From: Pseudomonadota bacterium
Lineage (GTDB): Bacteria > Desulfobacterota > Desulfarculia > Desulfarculales > Desulfarculaceae
NCBI GenBank assembly: GCA_018896025.1
Contig: JAHIND010000036.1
Span: forward strand, 31,702-95,701
Length of the DNA: 64,000 bases
Direction of reading: 5' to 3'
Part shown: positions 1 to 9,158 of the stretch, one piece after another
Layout of the letters: each line of letters starts with the position of its first letter
Numbering within the stretch: position 1 is the stretch's first letter
Position numbers and translations under genes: made by a program
Notes under the pieces: generated by a model
The model's database searches: none
The model's input: the letters and a program-made list of their open reading frames with translations, nothing else
Told to the model about the DNA's origin: nothing

Positions 1-1
1 G

Positions 2-310
2 CTGTGGTTCCTGGCCGGCCTGGGGGTCTACGTGCGCGATGTGAGCCACATAACCGGGGTGCTCTCCACCCTGTTGCTGTTCATCTCGCCGGTGCTCTAT
101 CCTCTGAGCGCGGTGCCCCCGAAGTTCCAGGGTCTGCTGCTGCTCAATCCCCTCACCCTGGTCATCGAGCAGGCCCGCCGGGTTTTCGTTTTGGGGCGGG
201 TGCCGGACTGGACTGACTGGGCGATCTATGTGGCCTGCGCCCTAGCCGCGGCCTGGGCCGGGTTCTGGTGGTTCCAGCGGGTGCGCAAGGGGTTCGCCGA
301 TGTCATCTAA
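2..310 (+). CDS. wzm: Polysaccharide ABC transporter permease, C-terminal part (Wzm-like)
   Basis: This is the 3' end of an ABC-2 type permease that would move an O-antigen or similar glycan across the inner membrane with the ATPase encoded next. The frame is open at the window edge, so the N-terminus lies outside. What remains shows hydrophobic segments and the typical proline-rich stretch SPVLYPLSAVPP between membrane helices, followed by a short basic C-terminus. The last 11 bases overlap the start of the ATPase gene, the usual coupled Wzm-Wzt arrangement. Family assignment rests on this motif and the neighbour. Confidence 0.85.
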   Translation: MWFLAGLGVYVRDVSHITGVLSTLLLFISPVLYPLSAVPPKFQGLLLLNPLTLVIEQARRVFVLGRVPDWTDWAIYVACALAAAWAGFWWFQRVRKGFADVI

Positions 311-1628
311 GCCGCCGGTGGAGGCCCAAGGCGTGGGCAAGTGCTACACCCTGTACCAGCGGCCCTCCGACCGCCTGAAGCAGGCCGTGGTGCCCCGCCT
401 GCGCCGGGCCCTGGGCCTGGCTCCGCGCACCTATTACCAGCCTTTCTGGGCCCTCAGCGAGGTCTCGCTCCAGGTGGAGCGCGGCCAATGCCTGGGGGTG
501 CTGGGGCGCAACGGCTCGGGCAAGTCCACCCTGTTGCAGATACTGGCCGGGACCCTGAGCCCCACCACGGGGCAGGTGCGCACCAGGGGGCGGGTGACCG
601 CCATCCTGGAGCTGGGCGCGGGGTTCAACCCCATCTTCACCGGGCGGGAAAACCTGCAGCTCACCGCCAGCGTCATGGGCCTGAGCCGCCGCGAACTGGA
701 CGAGCGCTACCAGGACATCGTGGCCTTTGCCGACATCGGCGACTTCATGGAGCAGCCGGTGTGGACCTATTCCAGCGGCATGTACGTGCGCCTGGCCTTC
801 GCGGTGTCCGCCTGTGTGGACCCGGAGGTGTTCATCGTGGATGAGGCCCTGGCCGTGGGCGACGTGCGCTTCCAGGCCAAGTGCTTCCGCCGCCTGGACG
901 AACTGCTGGCCAAGGGCTGCGCGGTGATCCTGGTGACCCACAACCCCGAGCAGGTCACCCGCCACTGCACCAATGCCCTGGTGCTCAATGAGGGCGAAGT
1001 GCTGGCGCAGGGCGCGCCCCGGGACGCGGTGAACCGCTACCTCGACCTGATGCTCGGCGCGGAGCCCGATGGGCAGGACGCCCCCCCGGCCCAGGCCTCG
1101 GCCGCCGCGGCCTGCGAGGCCCTGGAGCGGCGGGCGGGCTACAACCCCGAGGAATACCGCTGGGGCAACGGCCAAGCCGAAATCTTGGACGTGTGCATAA
1201 CCTCGGGCACAGGGAGCCACACCACCAGCTTGCGCGGCGACCGGCCTTTGCGCGTGGAGGTGTGGGTGCGCCACCACCAACCGGAGCCCAGGCCCATCTA
1301 CGGCTTGATGATCAAGACCCCGGATGGGGTGCTGGTCTATGCCGACAACTCCCGCGACTTCAACGGCGGGCCGCTTTTCCGCCCGGCGGCGGCGGGAGAG
1401 GTGGTGCGCGCCGTATTCGAGCTGGACCAGCGCCTCTCCCAGGGGGATTATCTTCTCAGTGTGGGCGTGGCCACCGACGAGCGCGGCGAGGCGATTCCCC
1501 TGGACCGGCGCTTCGACACCCTGCAGATGAAAGTCATGAGCACCCGCCCGCGCACCTATGGCCTGGTGGACCTAGGCACGCGGGTGCGCCTGGAGAAATA
1601 CGACAACCCGCCGGACGGCGGCAGCTAG
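300..1628 (+). CDS. wzt: Polysaccharide ABC transporter ATP-binding protein with glycan-binding C-domain (Wzt-like)
   Basis: This 442-residue ATPase powers export of an undecaprenyl-linked polysaccharide together with the permease encoded upstream. Residues 1-250 form the ABC domain: Walker A GRNGSGKST at about 69-77, signature YSSGMYVRLAF, and Walker B VFIVDEALAVGD. Residues about 280-435 form a beta-rich extra domain like the Wzt C-terminal carbohydrate-binding domain, which in O9a-type systems recognises the finished chain end. The extra domain suggests that the exported glycan carries a recognised terminal modification. The start overlaps the permease gene. Downstream glycosyltransferases fit a polysaccharide locus. 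Confidence 0.9.
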   Translation: MSSKPPVEAQGVGKCYTLYQRPSDRLKQAVVPRLRRALGLAPRTYYQPFWALSEVSLQVERGQCLGVLGRNGSGKSTLLQILAGTLSPTTGQVRTRGRVTAILELGAGFNPIFTGRENLQLTASVMGLSRRELDERYQDIVAFADIGDFMEQPVWTYSSGMYVRLAFAVSACVDPEVFIVDEALAVGDVRFQAKCFRRLDELLAKGCAVILVTHNPEQVTRHCTNALVLNEGEVLAQGAPRDAVNRYLDLMLGAEPDGQDAPPAQASAAAACEALERRAGYNPEEYRWGNGQAEILDVCITSGTGSHTTSLRGDRPLRVEVWVRHHQPEPRPIYGLMIKTPDGVLVYADNSRDFNGGPLFRPAAAGEVVRAVFELDQRLSQGDYLLSVGVATDERGEAIPLDRRFDTLQMKVMSTRPRTYGLVDLGTRVRLEKYDNPPDGGS

Positions 1629-1676
1629 GATTGGGCCCGGCCCGCCGCGCCACCCTGAAAGAATTTGCATGCAACC

Positions 1677-3968
1677 ATGACTAGGCAAAACTCCAAGCAA
1701 AAGCCATCAGGCCCGCTCCGTCTGGCCCGCATGTTCGATATCGGGCGCGTGAAACTGCGCGCCGCTCTGGCCGACCCCGCCGCCCTGCGCGCCCTGGACC
1801 GCGCCGTGGCCGAGCCCGGCCAATGGTGGGCCCTGGTCCCGGAGCCGGGGCCGGTGCTGCGCTGGGTGCGTCTGGCCGGGCGGGGCTGGCCCGGCGTGAG
1901 CAAGGGACGTCTGGTCGCCTTGGGGCTCGGCGGCGAGACCATGGTGGCGGAGCTTGACGCCCAGAGCGTCGGCCCGCCGCTACGTCTGCCCGAAAGCTGC
2001 GCGGGGGTGTATCTATGGTTACCGCCCCACGTGAGGCCTCCCCGGGGGCTGGCCTTTTGGCGGCTGGGCACGGCCTGGGCCCTGGCCCGCCTGGCCCTGC
2101 CCCAGATTCACCAATCCCTGCGCTCTCCCCGCGCCATCCTGTCTCAGGCCAAGCAAATGCGCCAAAGGTTGCTGAACGGCAACTGGCGCTCGGCCAAGAG
2201 CAGGTTTTTGCAGGGCCTGCTGCAACGCGAGATATACGCCGACTGGGTGAGCCGCCACGACACCCTGAGCCCACAGGATCGGACACTGATGGCCCGGCGG
2301 GTGGCGGCCATGCCCCGGCCGCCCCTCATCTCGGTGGTGATGCCGGTGTTCAACCCGCCGCCGGACTGCCTGGCCCAGGCCCTGGCCTCCCTGCGCGGCC
2401 AGATATATCCCCACTGGGAGCTTTGCGCCGCCGACGACGCCTCGGACGACCCCAAGGTGCGGGCGGTCCTGGATAAGGCCGCCCAGGACGACCCCAGGGT
2501 GCGAGTGGTCCACCGCCCGGCGCGCGGCCACATCTCCGAGGCCAGCAACAGCGCCCTGGCCATCGTGCGGGGCGACTACGTGGCCCTCATGGACCACGAC
2601 GACATCCTGCCGCCCCACGCCCTGTACCTGGTGGCCGAGGAGATCCTGGCCCACCCCGAGGCGGACATCATCTACAGCGACGAGGACAAAATCGACGAGC
2701 AGGGCCTGCGCTTCGGGGCATATTTCAAGCCCGACTGGGACCCCGAGCTGTTCCTGGGCCAGAACATGATCTCCCACCTGGGGGTCTACCGGCGCGGCCT
2801 TCTGGACGAGATCGGCGGCTTCCGGCGGGGCCTGGAGGGCTCCCAGGACTACGACCTGTGCCTGCGGGCCCTGGAGCGCAGCAGCGATGAGCGGGTGCGC
2901 CACATACCCAGGGTTCTCTATCACTGGCGGGCCATCGCCTCGTCCACGGCCAGCGGCGGCCAGGCCAAGGCATATGCCTTCCGCCGCGCCCACACGGCCC
3001 TCAGTCAGGCCCTGGCCCGGCGCGGCGTGGCGGCCCAGGTGGAGATCGGCCCCAACTGGGGCCAGTACCGGGTGCACTACGATCCGCCCGATCCCCTCCC
3101 CACCATCAGCCTGGTGGCCCCGCTCACCGATGAAGGCCCCGAGCAAACTCCGCCCTTGGCGGGCCTGCTCCAGGGCCTGGCCCCGCTGACCGGCGCCTGG
3201 GATTTGGAGGTGATCGCGGTGGGCCCGGCCCATCTTCTGGAGCAGGCCCGAGCAGCGGGCCGCGGGCACCCCGGCGTGCCTCTGCGCCTGGTGGAGGCCG
3301 CGGGGAGCTGGCCCGTTCTGGTCAACGCCGCCGCCGACCTGACCCAGGGAAGCATATTGGGGCTGGTGGACCCGGGCCTGGCGCCCAGCGGCCCGGCCTG
3401 GCTGGAAGAAGCCGCCGCCTTGCTGGCCATGCCGGGCAACGGCGCGCTGGGAGGCTTTCTGTTGCAACCCGACGGCACGGTGCTCCAGGCGGGCCTGACC
3501 CTGCGGCCGGGCCGGGTGGCCGCGCCGGTGAACCACGGCGACACCCTGGAGCAGCTCAGCGGCTTCATGCGCCACACCACCCGCCAGCGCCTCAGCGCGG
3601 TGAGCGGAGCCTGCCTGTTCACCAGGCGCGAGGTTTTTCAGCGTTTGGGCGGCCTGGACCAGGAGGGCCTGGCCCGCGCCTATGCCGACGTGGATTATTG
3701 CCTGCGCCTGAGGCGGGAGGGCCTGGCCGTGGTGTGGGCGCCGCGCGTCCGGCTGGAGCTGGCCCAAGCGGCTTCCGGCGGTCCGCTGGCAGCCCTGCTC
3801 GACCCCCAGGGCCTGGGCGGCCTGGCCGATGAGGCGGCGCTAATGGAGCGGCGCTGGGGAAAGTTGTTGGCCGCCGATCCCTATCACAACCCCAACGTGG
3901 CCTACGGCTCCATGCAGCAAAACCCGGTGGCCCCGCGTGGCGCTAGGCCTTGGGAGAGCGGGGCTTAG
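1677..3968 (+). CDS. Tandem-domain family 2 glycosyltransferase
   Basis: This is a large glycosyltransferase, probably adding sugars to the polysaccharide exported by the upstream Wzm/Wzt pair. Residues about 205-440 form a clear GT-A/GT2 domain: [11 protein letters not shown] at the strand leading to the nucleotide pocket, the acidic metal-binding motif MDHDDILPP, and IYSDEDKID further on. Residues about 470-740 look like a second, more divergent GT2 domain ending in [14 protein letters not shown]. The N-terminal 200 residues match nothing I recognise. The track starts at 1665; the in-frame ATG at 1677 is equally possible. The 3' end overlaps the convergent next gene by 26 bp. Sugar specificity cannot be read from the sequence. 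Confidence 0.85.
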   Translation: MTRQNSKQKPSGPLRLARMFDIGRVKLRAALADPAALRALDRAVAEPGQWWALVPEPGPVLRWVRLAGRGWPGVSKGRLVALGLGGETMVAELDAQSVGPPLRLPESCAGVYLWLPPHVRPPRGLAFWRLGTAWALARLALPQIHQSLRSPRAILSQAKQMRQRLLNGNWRSAKSRFLQGLLQREIYADWVSRHDTLSPQDRTLMARRVAAMPRPPLISVVMPVFNPPPDCLAQALASLRGQIYPHWELCAADDASDDPKVRAVLDKAAQDDPRVRVVHRPARGHISEASNSALAIVRGDYVALMDHDDILPPHALYLVAEEILAHPEADIIYSDEDKIDEQGLRFGAYFKPDWDPELFLGQNMISHLGVYRRGLLDEIGGFRRGLEGSQDYDLCLRALERSSDERVRHIPRVLYHWRAIASSTASGGQAKAYAFRRAHTALSQALARRGVAAQVEIGPNWGQYRVHYDPPDPLPTISLVAPLTDEGPEQTPPLAGLLQGLAPLTGAWDLEVIAVGPAHLLEQARAAGRGHPGVPLRLVEAAGSWPVLVNAAADLTQGSILGLVDPGLAPSGPAWLEEAAALLAMPGNGALGGFLLQPDGTVLQAGLTLRPGRVAAPVNHGDTLEQLSGFMRHTTRQRLSAVSGACLFTRREVFQRLGGLDQEGLARAYADVDYCLRLRREGLAVVWAPRVRLELAQAASGGPLAALLDPQGLGGLADEAALMERRWGKLLAADPYHNPNVAYGSMQQNPVAPRGARPWESGA

Positions 3969-4995
3969 AGCAAGCGCCACGGCGCAACGCGGCCAGGGGC
4001 GACCAGGTCATGGCCCTCATCAGGCGCGCCAGGGAAACCCGGCGCGAGGCCTGCACCCGGCGGCGTTCCGCCCAAACCGCGCCCAGCCCGCGCACGCCCT
4101 CCACCAGACCCTGCCAGGCCTGGGCCTCCTGTCCCTGGCTCACGGCCTGGGCCAGGAGCGCGGCCTGGGCCGCCAGCCATAGGGGCGCGGCCAGGCACAG
4201 CAACAGGGCGGGCATGTCCCGGACCAGCACCCACAACCGGTTGCGGAATCCCAGCCTGCGGGCCAGGCCCGAGGCTCCGGCCCCGCTGATATCGCCGTGG
4301 TGCAACACCCTGGCCCGGTTGGCCTGCAGGCAGGTGCGCCCGGCCAGGCGCAGACGGAAGCCCAGGTCCACGTCCTCCATGTAACAGAACAGGCGCTCGT
4401 ACATGCCGCCCGCCTGGCGGAAGGCCGCGCCGTCGTACAGCGCCGCCGCCGCGCAAGGCGCGAACACCTCGGCCACCGAGGGCAGGCGGCCCAGCCTTTG
4501 CCCGTGCCCACCGCGCCAGGCGGTGCCGCTGGGGTGGTAGCAGTCGCCCGCGCCGTCCATGATCTCAGGGTCGTCCAGGAAAAGTTGCAGCGAACCCACG
4601 GCTGCGGCCTGGGGGTTGTCCCGGGCCACGGCCAGCAACTCGGCCAGCCAATTGGTGAGCGGCAGGGCGTCGGGATTGAGCGCGCCCACCCAGGGCGCGG
4701 GCCTCAGCGCCGCCCCCAGGTTGATCCCGGCGGCGAAGCCCAGGTTGAGGCGCGAGCGCACCAGGGCGAAGCGGGCGTCGGGCAGGCGCAGGCGCTCGGC
4801 CCAGCCGTCGCTGGAGGCGTTGTCCACCACCACGGCCCGGAAGCGCCCCTCGTTCTGGGCGGCCAGGGCCTCCAGGCTGCGCCCCAGGATGGGGCCGCTG
4901 TTGTAGCTCACGATCACCACCGTGACCAGCGGGAGCTCCGGAGGCAAAGGGCCGGGCCCGAGGGTCAGGCTGAAATTGGCTGGCGGCGGGTTCAT
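3943..4995 (-). CDS. Family 2 glycosyltransferase
   Basis: This 350-residue GT2 enzyme resembles bacterial rhamnosyl- or galactosyl-transferases of cell-surface glycan clusters. The N-terminus has VTVVIVSYNSG, then VVVDNASSDG, and later ALNPDALPL, which replaces the classic DxD. A downstream YMEDVDLGFRLRLAG matches the acceptor-side ED motif. A hydrophobic C-terminal stretch (about 265-300) may anchor it to the membrane. The track ORF begins at 5235, but the first 80 residues are low-complexity read-through of the neighbour; the ATG at 4995 gives the normal family N-terminus. The gene is convergent with the preceding tandem GT2 and its start overlaps the stop of the decayed GT2 upstream. Confidence 0.85.
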   Translation of the reverse strand: MNPPPANFSLTLGPGPLPPELPLVTVVIVSYNSGPILGRSLEALAAQNEGRFRAVVVDNASSDGWAERLRLPDARFALVRSRLNLGFAAGINLGAALRPAPWVGALNPDALPLTNWLAELLAVARDNPQAAAVGSLQLFLDDPEIMDGAGDCYHPSGTAWRGGHGQRLGRLPSVAEVFAPCAAAALYDGAAFRQAGGMYERLFCYMEDVDLGFRLRLAGRTCLQANRARVLHHGDISGAGASGLARRLGFRNRLWVLVRDMPALLLCLAAPLWLAAQAALLAQAVSQGQEAQAWQGLVEGVRGLGAVWAERRRVQASRRVSLARLMRAMTWSPLAALRRGACSKPRSPKA

Positions 4996-5440
4996 TTGCC
5001 TCCGAAGATCTCTGGGAATCTGTTTTTCAGGGCTGGTTGGAGGTGCATATCTTTGGCATCGTCCAGCCCCGCGCTGACCGATTTGTCGTGCACGAGGTAA
5101 CGTCCTACGAACTTGGCCACGTGCCCCCCCAACCACATCCCTTGGCCAGCTTGCACCACGCGGTGTTGTGCGCCACCACCGGCCCGGAGTTTTGGCGGGT
5201 GCGCAACAGCTCCACCCGGTTGAAGCGCCCGGCATATTTCTGGAGCCAAGCCTGGGCCAGGCCGCAGGAGTCGTCGCGTGAGCAGTCGTCCACCACCAGG
5301 CACTCCCAGTGGGGGTAGTCCTGCCCGGCCACCGACTCCAGGGCCTGGCGCACGAAACACCCGTAGTTGAAACTGGTGACTACCACTGAGACCAGCGGGG
5401 CGCTCAGGCTCGGCACAGGTGAAGGTCCGTAGTCCATCAT
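4992..5440 (-). pseudogene. Decayed family 2 glycosyltransferase
   Basis: The frame starting at 5440 opens as a good GT2 (VSVVVTSFNYG, then CLVVDDCSRDDS and NSGPVVAHNTAW) but stops at 5105 after only 111 residues, before the DxD region. A second frame ending at 4992 carries a different plausible tail (AKFVGRYLVHDKS, then NRFPEIFGGK). The whole locus spans only about 150 codons, half of a GT2 enzyme, so it looks like an internal deletion plus frameshift. A sequencing error could explain the shift but not the missing middle. Confidence 0.6.
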
Positions 5441-5516
5441 AATATTCGCCAGGTTGTGGTCCGGTGCTTGGGGATGTCGGCAGGTATTATAGCATTGTCG
5501 AAAATGGAAGATGGCA

Positions 5517-5537
5517 AGAGCGACATGAGATCGCTCT
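5517..5537 (-). terminator. Possible stem-loop terminator after uup
   Basis: A perfect 7-bp inverted repeat (AGAGCGA, 7-base loop, TCGCTCT) lies about 50 bases past the uup stop on the minus strand. No clean uridine run follows, so termination is only a suggestion. Confidence 0.3.
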
Positions 5538-5584
5538 GGGCCGGGAGGGATGGCCCGGCGACGTGGCTCCTACTTTGGCGGGGC

Positions 5585-7441
5585 CTACCCTTCTATAGCC
5601 TCCAACTCCTCCCACCGGGAGAAGATATCCTCCAGCTCCCGCTCCAGCTCTTGCAAGCGGGCGCTGATGGCCGCCGCCGCCTTGCCGCCCTTGGCGTACA
5701 ACTCCGGGTCGGACACCCGTTGGTGCAGCTCGGCCTGCTCCCGCTCCAGGGCCTCGATCCTTTGGGGCAGCTCGGCCAACTCCCGCTTTTGGTTGAAGCT
5801 CAACTTGCGGGGGCGCTCCTGAGGGGGCCGTTTCTTGGCCTTGGCGGGCTTGGAGGGTTTGGCCTGCTCCGCAGAAGGCGTGGACACCCGCTGGGCCAGC
5901 CAGTCGTCATAGCCGCCCGCGTACTCGCCCACCCGGCCCCCTCCCTCCAGGACCAGGGTGCCGGCCACCACGTTGTTGAGGAACTGGCGGTCGTGGCTGA
6001 CCAGGAGCACCGTGCCCTCAAACTCCACCAGGAGGTTTTCCAGCAACAAAAGGGTGTCGCGGTCCAGGTCGTTGGTGGGCTCGTCCAAGACCAAAAGGTT
6101 GGCCGGTTTGGCGAACAGTTTGGCCAAAAGCAGGCGGTTGCGCTCCCCGCCGGAGAGCACCCGCACCGGGCTGTGCACCCGGTCGGCGGTGAAGAGAAAA
6201 TCCTTGAGGTAGCTGATGACGTGACGCTGGCGGCCGCCGACCACCAGGTTGTCCTGGCCCTCGGCCAGGTTCTCCTGCACCGTCTTGTCGTAGTCCAACT
6301 CCTCGCGCATCTGGTCGAAGTAGGCGATCTCCAGGTTGGCCCCCAGGCGGATGCTCCCGGACTTAGGCTCCAGGCCGCCCAGCAGGATTTTGAGCAGGGT
6401 GGTCTTGCCCGAGCCGTTGGGGCCCATGATGCCAATCTTGTCGCCCCTGAGAATCAGGGTGCTGAAATCCTTGATGAGCGGCTCGCCACCCTCGTAAGCG
6501 AAGCCGACCTCGTCAACCTCGGCCACCACCTTGCCCGACAGGCCCGCCTGTTGGGTTTGCAGCCGGGCCGAGCCCAGGACCTCTCTGCGTTTGGCCCGCT
6601 GCTCACGCATCTGCATGAGCCGCCGCACCCGGCCCTCGTCCCTGGTGCGCCGGGCCCTGAGGCCGCGGTGCAGCCACTCCTCCTCCTGGCTCATCTTCTT
6701 GTCGAACTTGGCCCGCTGCTCCTGCTCCATGACCAGGGCATCTTCCCGGCGGCGCAGGAACTCGTCGTAGGGGCAGTTCCAGTCGTAGAGGGCGCCCCGG
6801 TCCAATTCCACCACCCGGGTGGCCAGGTTGCGGGCAAAGGCCCGGTCGTGGGAAATGAAGACCATGGCCCCCTGATAGCCCGCCAGGAACTCCTCCAGCC
6901 AGACGATGGCGCTGATGTCCAGGTGGTTGGTGGGCTCGTCCAAGAGCAACAACTGGGGACTCTTGGCCAAGGCCCTGGCCAGCAGCACCCGGCGCTTGAG
7001 GCCGCCGGAGAGGGTTTCCACCCGCGCACTTGGTTCCAAACCCAGGCGGGTCAGCGCGGTGTGCAACCTGCGGTCGGCCTCCCAGAGGGCCTGGTCGTTG
7101 CCCTGCTCGGCGCTTTGCCCCCCGCCCAGCCCACGGCGCAATTGAATGAGTACCCGGCCCACGCTTCCCAGTCCCTGGGCGGCCACCTCGTAGACCTCGC
7201 CCTCCATGCCGCCGGGCACGTTTTGGGGCAGATAGCCGATCTCCAGGCCCACCTCGCGGCTGATCTCGCCCGAGTCGGGCGGGAGTTCGCCGGCCAGCAC
7301 CTTGAGCAGGCTGGACTTGCCCGCCCCGTTGCGGCCCAAGAGGCACACCCGCTCGCCGGGCTGCACCCGGAAGCCGATCCCTTCCAGGAGATTGGGCCCG
7401 CCAAAAGCCAGGCTGACGTCGAATAGGTTGATAAGGGCCAA
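5585..7441 (-). CDS. uup: ABC-F family ATPase (Uup-like)
   Basis: This is a cytosolic 618-residue ABC-F protein without membrane segments, with two tandem ATPase domains. Domain 1 has Walker A GRNGAGKSS and signature LSGGLKRRVLLARAL; domain 2 has GPNGSGKTT and LSGGERNRLLLAKLF. Both have LLDEPTN/VLDEPTN Walker B motifs. A charged linker (about 240-310) joins them, and a lysine/proline-rich hinge followed by a coiled coil forms the C-terminus (about 530-618), which is the Uup arrangement. ABC-F proteins act on ribosomes, and Uup has also been linked to DNA branched structures. The gene appears monocistronic. Confidence 0.88.
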   Translation of the reverse strand: MALINLFDVSLAFGGPNLLEGIGFRVQPGERVCLLGRNGAGKSSLLKVLAGELPPDSGEISREVGLEIGYLPQNVPGGMEGEVYEVAAQGLGSVGRVLIQLRRGLGGGQSAEQGNDQALWEADRRLHTALTRLGLEPSARVETLSGGLKRRVLLARALAKSPQLLLLDEPTNHLDISAIVWLEEFLAGYQGAMVFISHDRAFARNLATRVVELDRGALYDWNCPYDEFLRRREDALVMEQEQRAKFDKKMSQEEEWLHRGLRARRTRDEGRVRRLMQMREQRAKRREVLGSARLQTQQAGLSGKVVAEVDEVGFAYEGGEPLIKDFSTLILRGDKIGIMGPNGSGKTTLLKILLGGLEPKSGSIRLGANLEIAYFDQMREELDYDKTVQENLAEGQDNLVVGGRQRHVISYLKDFLFTADRVHSPVRVLSGGERNRLLLAKLFAKPANLLVLDEPTNDLDRDTLLLLENLLVEFEGTVLLVSHDRQFLNNVVAGTLVLEGGGRVGEYAGGYDDWLAQRVSTPSAEQAKPSKPAKAKKRPPQERPRKLSFNQKRELAELPQRIEALEREQAELHQRVSDPELYAKGGKAAAAISARLQELERELEDIFSRWEELEAIEG

Positions 7442-7667
7442 GGGTGCGCTCCGCCGGGTTCGCTGTCTTCGCGTGCCGTCTACCAGAAGGTTGGAATCAT
7501 ACCCTGCTCGGCGCGATTATTCATGACCGTCGAAGGTCGCTTTGATGATAATCGCTAAAGACATGCGCGATTTAAGGTCACCAGGCTTATGCTAGAATTT
7601 AATTCAGCCCCATGGCGGCCCCATCCGCCGCCCATTCACTAATGCCGTAACACCTGGAGGGAGCCGA

Positions 7668-8777
7668 TTGTCCTCAAGCACAAACCGACCCAAGGCGGTG
7701 GTGAGCCTGGCCCAGGTGGAGCGGGACGCTTCGCCTTCGCAAATCCAGGCCGCCACGTGGCGGGTGGCTGAAGCGGCCAGCGATTTCTCCTGGCTGAGTC
7801 CCGGTGACACGGTGTTCATCAAACCGGTGATCAACTCGGGCAACCCCTACCCCGCCACCACCAGCCCTCCCGCCGTGGCGGCCATGGTCGGCCTGCTCAA
7901 GGAAAAGGGAGCGGGCCGGATTCTGGTGGGCGATATGGGGGGCATCGCGCACGTAAAGCAACGCCCGGAAGGGGTCAAAGGCAGCACCCGAGGGCTCGCC
8001 ATGGCCACCGGCCTGGCCCAGGCCGCCGAGGAGGCCGGGGCGGAGCTGCACTTTTTCGAGGAAGCCGGTTGGGACGCTTTTTTTGAAGACCACCCCGCGC
8101 CGGGCTCCCACTGGAAGGGCGGCCTGATGCTGCCCATGGTGCTGCGCCAGGTGGACCACATCGTGCTCATGCCCCGATGCAGCCGCCACGCCCTTTTGGG
8201 AAGCACCCTGGGCCTCAAGGCGGTGGTGGGCTACATGCGCTTCGACACCCGCCTGGAATATCACCGACATGGCGCGCACATCCAGGAGATGACCGCCGAG
8301 GCCAACACGGTGGGCACTTTGCGGGACAAGCAACGCCTGGTGGTAAGCGCGGCGGACAAAATTCTGGCCAACTACGGACCGGACAAGGGACTGGTGCTGA
8401 CGCCGGAGGTGGGCCTGGTCATGGCCTCCACCTCGGTGACAGCCCACGACCTCATGTCCTTGGCCTGGCTGATCCTCAACCGCCGGACGCTTTCGGGAGG
8501 CCAACTGGGCATGTTCAGCGATCCCAACAGCAGCCAACTGGTGGCCAACCTGGCCAACCACATGGTGGCCGGCATGCTGGGCGGGGCGGGGGCGGCGCTG
8601 ACGGCCCAGGCCCTCACGCGCCAGAATTTGGCCTCCATAGGACAGGATCGGATTCTGGCCAGGGCCTTTCAGGTTCTGGGCGGCGTCCCCGAAGTGAAGC
8701 CCCTGTTGAGCGGCCCTGAGCTGAACCAAGGGCTTGTGAATGATCTGATGGGCGTGGCCTCCTTGGGGGTTGCCTGA
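7668..8777 (+). CDS. DUF362 domain-containing protein
   Basis: This 369-residue soluble protein belongs to the DUF362 family, often found in anaerobes. Family features are VFIKPVINSG near residue 50, then a segment resembling RILVGDMGG, and HIVLMPRCSRHAL in the middle. The usual C-terminal ferredoxin cysteines of longer members are absent, so no iron-sulfur cluster is predicted. The start is a TTG preceded by a strong GGAGGGAG ribosome site six bases away; no better ATG lies nearby. Function of the family is not established. Confidence 0.75.
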   Translation: MSSSTNRPKAVVSLAQVERDASPSQIQAATWRVAEAASDFSWLSPGDTVFIKPVINSGNPYPATTSPPAVAAMVGLLKEKGAGRILVGDMGGIAHVKQRPEGVKGSTRGLAMATGLAQAAEEAGAELHFFEEAGWDAFFEDHPAPGSHWKGGLMLPMVLRQVDHIVLMPRCSRHALLGSTLGLKAVVGYMRFDTRLEYHRHGAHIQEMTAEANTVGTLRDKQRLVVSAADKILANYGPDKGLVLTPEVGLVMASTSVTAHDLMSLAWLILNRRTLSGGQLGMFSDPNSSQLVANLANHMVAGMLGGAGAALTAQALTRQNLASIGQDRILARAFQVLGGVPEVKPLLSGPELNQGLVNDLMGVASLGVA

Positions 8778-8793
8778 CCCCGGCCTTTCCCCA

Positions 8794-9155
8794 TCATTCC
8801 CGCCGCGTTTTACCCAGGTGTGCCAAGCCTAGCAGGCCCAACCGAACGCAAGCCGCCAGGAAGACCAGAGGGTCCCGCCAGTTGGCATGGGCATCCACCA
8901 GCGGGCCGGGCCGCAGGGAAGCCAGCCATTGCCGGAGCGTCCAACGCCGCCCGCCGGCGGTGGTCCCGCTGAGCGCCAAGAAAGGATCGCTGATCATATC
9001 CACCCAACACCCCGGCCGGTCGGTGACGATCCGGCTGGTTCGCGGCCCCTGGTCGCGGCAATGAGCCAGGCCCCGGCGTTCCACGCCCGGACGACGGCGT
9101 CCTTGCGGTTGCTCGAAGCAAGCAAACGGGGCACATCGCGCCACTTCCAGGCCAC
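8794..9155 (-). pseudogene. Unrecognised small gene, apparently frameshifted
   Basis: A GTG at 9155 follows the stop of the upstream membrane-protein gene by three bases and has GGGGAGG in front. Its frame gives a protein-like segment (KWRDVPRLLASSNRKDAVV) that stops near 8998. A second frame continues with equally protein-like sequence (RIVTDRPGCWVDMISDPF onward) to the stop at 8794. The two join only with a frame change near 9050. Either the gene is broken or the base sequence is wrong there. I recognise no family. Confidence 0.45.
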
Positions 9156-9158
9156 GGT

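Noticed and set aside
303-1280. Long ORFs opposite to wzt, the GT2 genes, uup, thiolase, acyl-CoA dehydrogenase and others
   Set aside because: These are low-complexity Ala/Gly/His/Gln-rich shadows caused by high GC content opposite clear genes.
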